Assembly: GCA_900313855.1 (NCBI GenBank)
Contig: OMSZ01000018.1
Coordinates: forward strand, 1-11,542
Origin: an uncultured Eubacteriales bacterium
GTDB taxonomy: Bacteria > Bacillota > Clostridia > Lachnospirales > Lachnospiraceae
Length of the DNA: 11,542 nt
Reading direction: 5' to 3'
A program made the position numbers and the translations under genes. Within the stretch, counting starts at the first letter, position 1, and each line of letters starts with the position of its first letter. The notes beneath the pieces are model-generated. The model was given only the letters and a program-made list of their open reading frames with translations, ran no database searches and had not been told where the DNA came from. Of the stretch, positions 5,432 to 11,542 are shown piece after piece.

Positions 5432-6938
5432 ATTTATTAAGCATCTGTTTTAATAAGCTTCGATCAAGCTTTCCGTTCTTAGTTATTGGCAGCTCATCAA
5501 GCTTTCTAAAGACATTGGGTATCATAAAATCCTGCAGATATACGCGTACCTTTGACACGATCTCCTGCTTGGTTATCTCGCCCTGATAAAAGCATACTAT
5601 CCTGTTCTTCTTATCGTCAAACACACAACAGCATTGCTTGATCTCTCCGATCTTATAAAGAGCCGTCTCTATCTCGCCAAGCTCAATCCTGTGCCCCATG
5701 TGCTTGATCTGAAAATCCTTACGGGATGCAAAACAAAGATCACCGTTTTCATCATAATATGCAAGATCACCGGTACGATAAATGGTCTCCTGCCACTTAT
5801 CATTTAGCGGATTATTGACAAATGACTTAGCGGTCTGTTCCGGATTATTATAATAACCTAACGCAAGTGCCGTTCCACTGACACAAAGCTCACCTTCAAC
5901 GCCATTAGTCCTGATCTCTTTATCCTCATCGTCAAGTAAAAAGACCTTTTCGTTATTAAACGGACGTCCTATCGGAATGACATCCCCATCAGAAAACTCC
6001 TTGTTTATCTCATAAAAAGTACAGTTGCAGGTTATTTCTGTCGGGCCGTAAAGATTAACGAATTTTATCTTCGGATAATATGATCTCCAATAATTCAGAT
6101 GCTTAACCGGCATCGTTTCTCCGGAAAACATTATCCGCCTGATACTTCCCGGTACCTTATAAGAAAGACCGTCAAATATCGAAACAATAGTTAACGCCGA
6201 TACCGCCCATGTAAGGTTGGTAACCTTTCTATCGTCCAAAAAATCCAGCAAGCGCATCGGAACCGAGAAATATTCTTTGGGTATCAGCTGCACCGTAGCA
6301 CCAACTGCCAATCCGCTGTATATATCCTTAACGGATACGTCGAAATCAAATGGCGCCTGATTGCCAAGCACATCATTCTCATCAATACCAAACTGCCTTG
6401 TAAATTCATTGATAAAATCAATTACAGAACGATGACAGACAACAACGCCCTTAGGTACGCCGGTAGAACCCGATGTAAAAAGCACGTATAACGGATCCGT
6501 ATCGAGCCGTTCCTTCTCAATCTGTTCAAGCGCTTTATCATCTGCCGCTTTCTTTCCCAACTCTTCTGCCAAAAGTATTTTGCCGGAAAATGCAAGCTCC
6601 TTTGCAAGATCAAGGTGCTCCTTTTCCGTGATCAGCACATCCGCGCCTAATGTTTCTAAAATCTGATTAAGTCTTAACACCGGCTGCGTGGGATCTAATA
6701 TTATATAAAAGCCTCCCGCAGCTATAACGCCCATCATAATCTTAATCGTTGAAACACTTTTATCCATAAGCAGCGGAACCGGTTTTCTCTGGCATGAAAG
6801 CAAAGCAAGCTCTGTCCCTATACTCCTTGCATAAGATTCGAGCTCTTTAAATGTTACAGAGCTTTTCTCATCTGAAAACGCTGTTTTTTCAGGTCTTTCA
6901 ATAGCCTGTTTTTTTAAATGATCCAATACATTATTCAT
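5430..6938 (-). CDS. DltA-like amino acid adenylation enzyme (carrier protein ligase)
   Basis: A stand-alone ANL adenylation enzyme of 502 aa, the size of DltA. It should activate an amino or other carboxylic acid with ATP and load it on the carrier protein encoded next. Visible motifs: P-loop LFTSGSTGVPKG (153-164), APFDFDVSVKDIY with the substrate-amine-binding Asp200, NLYGPTE (295-301), YRTGDL (387-392), the hinge region FQIKHMGHRIELGEIE with Arg417, and the C-terminal catalytic Lys490 in NGKLDR. Aligned by eye to B. cereus DltA with a constant offset of 3, Asp200 matches Asp197, and Ser272 (MFSGE) falls where DltA has Cys269, the residue that favours D-alanine. Conserved Asp200 argues for an amino acid substrate, but D-alanine is not assured. 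It lies 30 bases after the SGNH gene and is separated from the carrier gene by the inserted element. Confidence 0.88.
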   Translation of the reverse strand: MNNVLDHLKKQAIERPEKTAFSDEKSSVTFKELESYARSIGTELALLSCQRKPVPLLMDKSVSTIKIMMGVIAAGGFYIILDPTQPVLRLNQILETLGADVLITEKEHLDLAKELAFSGKILLAEELGKKAADDKALEQIEKERLDTDPLYVLFTSGSTGVPKGVVVCHRSVIDFINEFTRQFGIDENDVLGNQAPFDFDVSVKDIYSGLAVGATVQLIPKEYFSVPMRLLDFLDDRKVTNLTWAVSALTIVSIFDGLSYKVPGSIRRIMFSGETMPVKHLNYWRSYYPKIKFVNLYGPTEITCNCTFYEINKEFSDGDVIPIGRPFNNEKVFLLDDEDKEIRTNGVEGELCVSGTALALGYYNNPEQTAKSFVNNPLNDKWQETIYRTGDLAYYDENGDLCFASRKDFQIKHMGHRIELGEIETALYKIGEIKQCCCVFDDKKNRIVCFYQGEITKQEIVSKVRVYLQDFMIPNVFRKLDELPITKNGKLDRSLLKQMLNK

Positions 6939-6968
6939 TGTTATCTTCTCTTTTTATTATTACTTGTT

Positions 6969-7943
6969 TTATTCTTCCAAAAGCACTCTCGCTAACACAT
7001 CAGAAAACTCTCTTGCAGCATCTCCATTCATGTGCCCGTCAAGATCTGTGTAGCTGTCAAGATCGTGCTTTGTCATTTCATAATATTTACCGTAGTTAAA
7101 ATTGATATAAGACTTGCCGGCTTTCTCAAAAAAATCAGAATAGTATTTATCAAGCGCCGCATTACCCTCCTTACACGCTTCTAATGTCACATCAGAAAGC
7201 GGAGTAGTCACAGCTACAAACTCTATATCATTGTCATCACAAACCCTGATGATCTCTTTAAGATCCTTCATATTCTTTTTGACAATATCTTCAGGGAACC
7301 ATTCGTCAAGAAGGTCTATATCAGAATCCGATACTTCAACCGGATATCTCTCTATAAAGCCGCTCTCATGATATTTCTGTGTTTCCGTCTCAAAACCGTC
7401 TTCACTGTAATCCTTAGAAAGCTTCTTATTAATTGTTTCCCCTGCATGACTTATCTCATAGGAAAGAGCGTACTCATACCAAGGGAAAAACAATGTACGA
7501 AAATCACACTTAAGTATTGTCGACTTAAAGTACTCAAGCTTTGAAGCACTAAGCGGAAACTCATGATAAAACAAAAGATAGTTATTACCAACTTCCTTCT
7601 CACGTACAAAATATCCCGGCGAAACCTCATACACAATTCTCTTCGGAGTATGTCCCTTCTCTATCATAAGCTTAATAAGATAGAGTACATCCTCGGGATA
7701 CTCACCGCCAACACAGAGATTGTGACCCGTTCTGCCATCAACCTTTTTCATAGTCTCGGGATCAATATTCATTTTGCCATGCGATGTTCCGACGAACACA
7801 TCATCAAAGCTTTTTGTTGAAACCGCATGGATATCATTTCTCATAAACGTACAGGGATACAGAACAAAATCAGCTGCCCATATTATTGCAAACAGCACTA
7901 CTATTACCCCTATTGCTGATAATATCTTCTTAAAACTGTGCAT
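6969..7943 (-). CDS. membrane-anchored SGNH/DltD-like protein
   Basis: A 324-aa protein with one N-terminal membrane segment (about 7-29) and an extracytoplasmic domain. It has the early serine motif VFVGTSHG with Ser54 and, near the C-terminus, LDGHMNGDAAREF with Asp302 and His304, as in SGNH hydrolase-like partners of MBOAT enzymes (DltD, AlgX/AlgJ types). Such proteins complete transfer of the acyl or aminoacyl group to an envelope polymer outside the membrane. Overall length is a little under DltD (about 390 aa), and I would not assign dltD on sequence alone. It starts within the MBOAT gene (14-base overlap), indicating tight translational coupling; AAAGGA upstream serves as RBS. The acceptor polymer is unknown; teichoic acid, lipoglycan and exopolysaccharide are all possible. 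Confidence 0.82.
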   Translation of the reverse strand: MHSFKKILSAIGVIVVLFAIIWAADFVLYPCTFMRNDIHAVSTKSFDDVFVGTSHGKMNIDPETMKKVDGRTGHNLCVGGEYPEDVLYLIKLMIEKGHTPKRIVYEVSPGYFVREKEVGNNYLLFYHEFPLSASKLEYFKSTILKCDFRTLFFPWYEYALSYEISHAGETINKKLSKDYSEDGFETETQKYHESGFIERYPVEVSDSDIDLLDEWFPEDIVKKNMKDLKEIIRVCDDNDIEFVAVTTPLSDVTLEACKEGNAALDKYYSDFFEKAGKSYINFNYGKYYEMTKHDLDSYTDLDGHMNGDAAREFSDVLARVLLEE

Positions 7944-9444
7944 ATATGAATCCTTTCGGAGCTGCCGTTGAACCGAACAGACCTATCATCAAAAATAATA
8001 CTATACAGATCGCAGCTGACACCGGTACCGGAAGTGCTAATATCTTTTCAAAAACATCAATACCGCGCTCCTTTAATACACCAACTGTCACCATAATGAT
8101 ACATCCGACTGCGATGATCAAAAGCGCGTACGGAACAAATTCCGTACCCTTGCTTCCTGCAGCTATATCTAAAATCTGTGACCAATTAAAATGTGTAAAT
8201 GCCTGCTTTACAAGGTAGTTCCCCTCAGTCAAAGTATCAGAGCGGTCATAAAACCACCTGAGATTAACGATTATATATGTTCGTACGATCTGAAACAGCT
8301 TATACCATGTTTCCTTACCTGAAATATGTAAGGCTTTTTTCCAATTTCTATATGTTCCGCCCATCAATTCGCTAAATGCTATTATACCACCATTTAACAG
8401 ACCGTAAACAACATATTTCCAGCTTGCGCCATGCCATATTCCCACAAGGAAAAATACTATAAGATCCGCTAAAGCTATCGGAACAACACGCCCCATTTTC
8501 TTTCCGAAGGTTTTTCTTGACCAGCCTGAGAATTTCACCATCCATCCTGATAAAGATACGGGATAGAATACATAATTCATCATCCACTCACCCAGAGTGA
8601 TATGCCAGCGCTTCCAGAAATCAGCCATTGATATAGCAAGGTAGGGTTGTCTGAAATTCTCATCCATCTCAATTCCAAAAAGTCTTCCGATTCCTATAAC
8701 TACATCCATACCACCGGAGAAATCGGCATATAGCTGGATACCGTAAAATACCAGTCCTAAAAGCACTGCTCCGTTATACTGATCCGGATTCTCCCATATA
8801 GCGTCGGCAAAAATTCCTGCCCAATCCGCTATGATTATCTTCTTGGCAAAGCCCCATATTATTCTTGTCAATCCCTTAGCTATGTTATTCCATTCAAAAC
8901 GATTCTCATTAAGCAGCTGCGGTGCCAACCGGTTATAGTTTCCGATAGGTCCCTGCATGATCTGTGGGAAAAATGAGATAAAAAGAGCAAACTTGAAAAT
9001 ATTAGTCTCAGCCTTTGCCTTTCTCCAATATACATCCAACAGATATCCAACCGATTGAAAAGTATAGAACGAAATACCAAGCGGGAATAATATCTTGATT
9101 CCCGGAATATTAAGTCCGCTTAAGGAATTAAATGTATCCACAAAAAATCCCGCGTATTTAACAATGCCAAGCATTAAAAAACTTAATAGGACACCAAACG
9201 TGATCACCCGTTTTTGCACCTTGGCTTCTGTATTCTTCTGCTGCATTCGATCGATCGCTAATCCGAACAGATAGACAACTATCGTAGAATACAGAATAAA
9301 GAACAGATAACGTACACCTCCTGCCAGATAATATATGTAGGAAAATATCAGAAGTATTATCCATCTTACCTTTGCAGGAACCAGATAATAACAGACTACT
9401 GCTGCCAAAACAAATATAATAAATGCATTCGAAATCAGCGACAC
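7930..9444 (-). CDS. MBOAT-family membrane acyltransferase (DltB/AlgI-like)
   Basis: A polytopic membrane protein of 504 aa. Family hallmarks are PLGISFYTFQSVGYLLDVY (121-139), QIMQGPIGNYNRLAPQL (161-177), LYADFSGGMDVVIGIGRLFGI (238-258), FWKRWHITLGEW with His281, and LVGIWHGASWKYVVYG with the invariant catalytic-type His338. In DltB and AlgI these enzymes take an acyl group from a cytoplasmic donor and deliver it across the membrane to a partner protein. The protein ends in KGFIYAQF, resembling the FIYFQF tail of AlgI-type enzymes and the functional C-terminus of DltX. The start is GTG at 9444, supported by GGGGAG 7 bases upstream; the preceding stop is 14 bases away and the next gene overlaps by 14. 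The small protein DltX is not seen in the operon. Family certain; the transferred group is inferred to be an amino acid from the adjacent ligase and carrier. Confidence 0.93.
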   Translation of the reverse strand: MSLISNAFIIFVLAAVVCYYLVPAKVRWIILLIFSYIYYLAGGVRYLFFILYSTIVVYLFGLAIDRMQQKNTEAKVQKRVITFGVLLSFLMLGIVKYAGFFVDTFNSLSGLNIPGIKILFPLGISFYTFQSVGYLLDVYWRKAKAETNIFKFALFISFFPQIMQGPIGNYNRLAPQLLNENRFEWNNIAKGLTRIIWGFAKKIIIADWAGIFADAIWENPDQYNGAVLLGLVFYGIQLYADFSGGMDVVIGIGRLFGIEMDENFRQPYLAISMADFWKRWHITLGEWMMNYVFYPVSLSGWMVKFSGWSRKTFGKKMGRVVPIALADLIVFFLVGIWHGASWKYVVYGLLNGGIIAFSELMGGTYRNWKKALHISGKETWYKLFQIVRTYIIVNLRWFYDRSDTLTEGNYLVKQAFTHFNWSQILDIAAGSKGTEFVPYALLIIAVGCIIMVTVGVLKERGIDVFEKILALPVPVSAAICIVLFLMIGLFGSTAAPKGFIYAQF

Positions 9445-9451
9445 GATCTTT

Positions 9452-9457
9452 CTCCCC
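9452..9457 (-). promoter_or_regulatory. RBS supporting the GTG start of the MBOAT gene
   Basis: GGGGAG is placed 7 bases before GTG 9444, between that start and the stop of the preceding gene. It explains why a non-ATG start is accepted here. Confidence 0.65.
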
Positions 9458-9458
9458 G

Positions 9459-10400
9459 TTAAAACTTTACTTTCTTATATACCTTAAAATCCTTGAGCAA
9501 AGGTTCTTTTGCCGCAAACCTCGCTCCCATATTATCGTAATACTTTCCATCTATCATAACTACCGCATGATCGACATCCATTACAATAACATAAGGTTCA
9601 TACCCTAACTCCTTTGCAAATGAAGCAAATGTACATGCCTGTCCATAGCAATTAAGCCTTCCGTTAGACAGAACCATACTTGCTATATTATAAGGAAAAT
9701 CCTTCTTTTCTGTTTCTTTCCGGTCAATACAGCCCGGTACATAATTACCCGCCTCTAAGCAGTTAAAAAGAGTACGTAATTTACTTTTTTTGCTCATTTT
9801 TGAAGTCGTATGCTTATCAATATAACGGCAGGTAGCTTTACTGCAGCTAACCTGTATTTTCGAAAGTTTTTCAGCCACACCCTTATTGTTAGTACGATAC
9901 CATTTACCCTTATATTTGAAGGGTTTTGTAAAACCGCGAAGCTCCCCTGTCTTCTCAAAGCCATATAACGTCTTCCCGATCTTCACAATTCCGGTTGCTA
10001 AGACACCGCCCTTTTTGACGTAGTATTTTATCCCTTTAATCTTTTTCCAGCCCTTCTTAGTAAAAAGACGACCTGTTTTTGTATCAAAATAGTACCATTT
10101 ACCCTTAACCTTATTAAGTCCGTAAAGTCGCTTTCCGTTCTTGTCAAGAAGGTATTTGTCGCCATTTATACTATTAATCCCTGCCTTCTTAAGTACCGAA
10201 CCATCACTTTGATAATAATAATACGAACCATCCTTATTGACCCACTGATCTTTCAATACTTCTTCCGTAGAAGCTGTTTTCATCTCAGTATTCTCTGTCA
10301 GTTCAGCCGCAATGATCCTATCCGGTTTAAAAAAGATCAAAGCGCACAATATCGGTATTATTAATGCATATATTATTTTTCTATTCACAATATTTTCCAT
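9459..10400 (-). CDS. exported wall-binding-repeat protein with transglutaminase-like domain
   Basis: The first gene of the operon, 313 aa. A hydrophobic signal segment (9-24) ends near IIAA/ELT. Residues about 51-180 contain six or so Tyr/Gly/Lys repeats (SYYYYQSDGSVLKKAGI, KWYYFDTKTGRLFTKKGW, KYYVKKGGVLATGI, TLYGFEKTGELRGF and others) like cell-wall/choline/glucan-binding repeats. The C-terminal part (about 185-313) has a transglutaminase-like core: Cys251 in RLNCYGQAC, His278 in DVDHAVVMIDGKYY and Asp289 in YYDNMGARF. Six further or catalytic cysteines in the exported part (186, 191, 214, 224, 251, 256) suggest possible disulfides or a reducing habitat. The operon promoter lies about 75 bases upstream. 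A surface protease or cross-linker anchored by its repeats is the best inference. Confidence 0.83.
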   Translation of the reverse strand: MENIVNRKIIYALIIPILCALIFFKPDRIIAAELTENTEMKTASTEEVLKDQWVNKDGSYYYYQSDGSVLKKAGINSINGDKYLLDKNGKRLYGLNKVKGKWYYFDTKTGRLFTKKGWKKIKGIKYYVKKGGVLATGIVKIGKTLYGFEKTGELRGFTKPFKYKGKWYRTNNKGVAEKLSKIQVSCSKATCRYIDKHTTSKMSKKSKLRTLFNCLEAGNYVPGCIDRKETEKKDFPYNIASMVLSNGRLNCYGQACTFASFAKELGYEPYVIVMDVDHAVVMIDGKYYDNMGARFAAKEPLLKDFKVYKKVKF

Positions 10401-10474
10401 CCTATCTTAACTTTTAATTGATCAAATGCATTTTCCTGTCAAAAAAACAAGAAAAATCTGTAATCAGCCTATAC

Positions 10475-10503
10475 ATAATAGCATTACGGTACAAAAAAAT
10501 CAA
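10475..10503 (-). promoter_or_regulatory. predicted promoter of the Dlt-like operon
   Basis: On the minus strand TTGATT (10498-10503), a 17-base spacer, then TATTAT (10475-10480): four and five of six consensus matches for a sigma-A promoter. Expected transcription start is near 10468, giving a leader of about 65-70 bases before ATG 10400. It lies just downstream of the terminator of the preceding pair, as expected for a new transcription unit. No leader structure was recognised. Confidence 0.6.
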
Positions 10504-10527
10504 TGTGGAATTTATACCAATCACATG

Positions 10528-10556
10528 AAAAAGAGTCGCATAAAGCGGCTCTTTTA
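10528..10556 (-). terminator. intrinsic terminator after the XRE regulator gene
   Basis: An 11-bp stem (AAAAGAGCCGC read on the minus strand, one G-T wobble) with a 5-base loop and a run of five T on the minus strand after the GC-rich part. It lies 25 bases beyond the regulator stop. The A/T-rich arms make it plausible in both directions. Confidence 0.8.
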
Positions 10557-10580
10557 TATGAACAGTAACATAATTATAAA

Positions 10581-10802
10581 TCACTCATTTACAACGGTTT
10601 CATCATATTCCAATATATCGCCCGGTTGACAATGCAGTGCCTCACATATCGCCTCTAATGTTGAAAAACGTATGGCACTTATCCTTCCATTCTTCATCTT
10701 TGACAGATTGACATTAGATACTCCAACTGTCTCGGAAAGCTCTGACAGTGACATCTTACGGTCAGCCATCACGCGGTCTAATCTTAAAACAATCTTACCC
10801 AT
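10581..10802 (-). CDS. small XRE-family HTH regulator (YozG-like)
   Basis: A 73-aa protein that is almost entirely one Cro/CI helix-turn-helix domain. MSLSELSETVGVSNVNLSKMKNGRI (17-41) shows the two DNA-contacting helices, followed by IRFSTLEAICEALHCQPGDILEYD (44-67), the usual closing helices. In Bacillus this type (YozG) sits beside a DUF2975 membrane protein, as here. ATG 10802 is chosen because AAGGAGGT precedes it by 4 bases; an ATG at 10826 would extend into the neighbouring gene and lies upstream of this RBS. The RBS overlaps the stop of the membrane gene, implying translational coupling. It probably controls its own operon, perhaps under control of the membrane partner, which is inference from the conserved pairing. 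Confidence 0.88.
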   Translation of the reverse strand: MGKIVLRLDRVMADRKMSLSELSETVGVSNVNLSKMKNGRISAIRFSTLEAICEALHCQPGDILEYDETVVNE

Positions 10803-10806
10803 AATG

Positions 10807-10815
10807 ACCTCCTTA
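10807..10815 (-). promoter_or_regulatory. RBS overlapping the upstream stop codon
   Basis: TAAGGAGGT contains both the TAA stop of the DUF2975 gene and the Shine-Dalgarno of the regulator gene, so termination and re-initiation are likely coupled. Confidence 0.75.
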
Positions 10816-11430
10816 TAATGTCTCATCTGATTGGATTTTCAAGAGTCTTCCGTAATCCATGATCGTATATACAGCCCATGTCACAAGTCCTAACAATATT
10901 GCAAAACCCATTCCTGATGTAAGCGCCAATATAACGGTAAGAATTATCATAGAGGTAAGAATACGCTTTAATACCTTATCAGCAAAAGGATTGCCCTCCT
11001 TTAATATTGTCTCAAACACCGTTGAAATAGTCCATATAGCAAAGGTCATAACAAAGCATATCACAGCAACCAATAAACAATACATTCCCATAACAAGTGA
11101 AGATGAGTCTCCATTCTCATCAAAAAACTCATTAAGTGCCGGAATCGATGATTCAAGCTTTAAGCTTTCTGCCATTTTGATATCACCGTCATCAATAGTA
11201 CCGAACTTAAATGAACCTATCGAGATATCTTTACTAACATTTGAATTAGTAACGCTTTCCTTAATCTTCTCATCCATATTCTTACGATTAGCGATAAGTA
11301 CTATCCCTGAAATAAATGTAAGCACCGTTGCCACCATAAAACAAATGAAAAAGATCTTAGAACAAACCTTAGCCGCCTTGCAGCTCTTGATAACATTCTC
11401 TAATTTAACATTCTCCTCATTGACATTCAT
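10813..11430 (-). CDS. DUF2975 family membrane protein (YoaS-like)
   Basis: A 205-aa protein with four predicted membrane segments (about 24-47, 112-135, 157-172, 174-192). A hydrophilic stretch of about 64 residues separates segments 1 and 2. ILKEGNPFADKVLKRI (142-157), with GNPF after the second segment, is the typical DUF2975 signature. The biochemical function of the family is unknown; it is often paired with a small XRE regulator, as here, and may sense an envelope or small-molecule signal and pass it to that regulator. The start is supported by AAGGAG at 11439-11444 with 8-base spacing. No promoter of its own is convincing, so the transcription unit probably begins beyond the window edge or within the palindromic sequence upstream. 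Confidence 0.83.
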   Translation of the reverse strand: MNVNEENVKLENVIKSCKAAKVCSKIFFICFMVATVLTFISGIVLIANRKNMDEKIKESVTNSNVSKDISIGSFKFGTIDDGDIKMAESLKLESSIPALNEFFDENGDSSSLVMGMYCLLVAVICFVMTFAIWTISTVFETILKEGNPFADKVLKRILTSMIILTVILALTSGMGFAILLGLVTWAVYTIMDYGRLLKIQSDETL

Positions 11431-11460
11431 AATATATTCTCCTTCCGATATTCAAAGTGT

Positions 11461-11482
11461 CAAGACTCGCTCGCGAGTCTTG
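11461..11482. repeat. perfect 9-bp stem-loop upstream of the DUF2975 gene
   Basis: CAAGACTCG and CGAGTCTTG pair around the loop CTCG. No T-run follows on either strand within the visible bases. It lies 31 bases upstream of the DUF2975 start codon and directly next to a second palindrome. Confidence 0.65.
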
Positions 11483-11483
11483 C

Positions 11484-11537
11484 GCGCCGGATTCGGGTCT
11501 GCTTTAGCAGACTCACTTCCTATTCGAATCCGTGCGC
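11484..11537. repeat. nested palindrome at the window edge
   Basis: Outer arms GCGC+CGGATTCG (11484-11495) and CGAATCCG+GCGC (11525-11537, one bulged T at 11533) enclose a smaller hairpin GTCTGC-TTTA-GCAGAC (11497-11512). Together with the adjacent stem-loop this looks like an intergenic palindromic repeat or part of a larger structured element continuing outside the window. It could also terminate a gene to the right. Confidence 0.6.
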
Positions 11538-11542
11538 ATCCC

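Noticed and set aside
5430..9444. Assigning canonical dltA, dltB and dltD symbols
   Set aside because: The order, missing DltX, Ser for Cys in the ligase and attached exported genes make D-alanylation of teichoic acid unproven, so family-level names are safer.
11435..11463. A perfect TTGACA on the minus strand before the DUF2975 gene, as a promoter
   Set aside because: The hexamer 17 bases downstream (AGAATA) is weak and falls in the RBS, leaving almost no leader. TTGACA is probably chance.

Overview
All genes are on the minus strand. Moderate-to-low GC, strong AAGGAGG-type ribosome binding sites, exported proteins carrying many cysteines and lysine/tyrosine-rich wall-binding-type repeats, and a gene pair resembling Bacillus yoaS/yozG point to an anaerobic Firmicute, most likely Lachnospiraceae (Butyrivibrio/Roseburia-like). 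The genus is a guess.

Layout in the direction of transcription (right to left): (1) 11542-10581, a nested palindromic structure at the window edge, then a DUF2975 membrane protein and a small XRE-family regulator, translationally coupled and closed by a clear hairpin terminator. (2) 10400-2772, an apparent eight-gene operon behind a recognisable sigma-A-type promoter: exported repeat protein with a transglutaminase-like domain; MBOAT acyltransferase (DltB/AlgI-like); SGNH/DltD-like membrane-anchored protein; DltA-like adenylation enzyme; acyl/aminoacyl carrier protein (DltC-like); exported repeat protein without a recognisable catalytic domain; second exported transglutaminase-like protein; SH3b lipoprotein. 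(3) 2605 to the left edge, a sugar operon of a xylulokinase-type kinase and an incomplete L-fucose/L-arabinose isomerase-family protein.

The central operon is the point of interest. It has every enzymatic part of a Dlt-type relay (activate an amino acid, load a carrier protein, pass the group across the membrane through an MBOAT, finish with an SGNH protein), but it departs from canonical dlt. The gene order is B-D-A-C. No DltX gene is seen, though the MBOAT ends in a DltX/AlgI-like FIYAQF tail. The adenylation enzyme has Ser where DltA has the stereoselective Cys. The carrier has SSF instead of DSL/DSF. The operon also encodes four exported envelope proteins. My inference is an envelope-polymer acylation or aminoacylation system co-expressed with surface proteins that bind, process or attach at the modified polymer.

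Between ligase and carrier genes sits a 261-bp MITE-like element (16-bp perfect terminal inverted repeats, internal 13-bp inverted repeat, strong central hairpin), flanked by a 10-bp direct repeat. Removing it and one repeat copy restores a normal short intergenic spacing.
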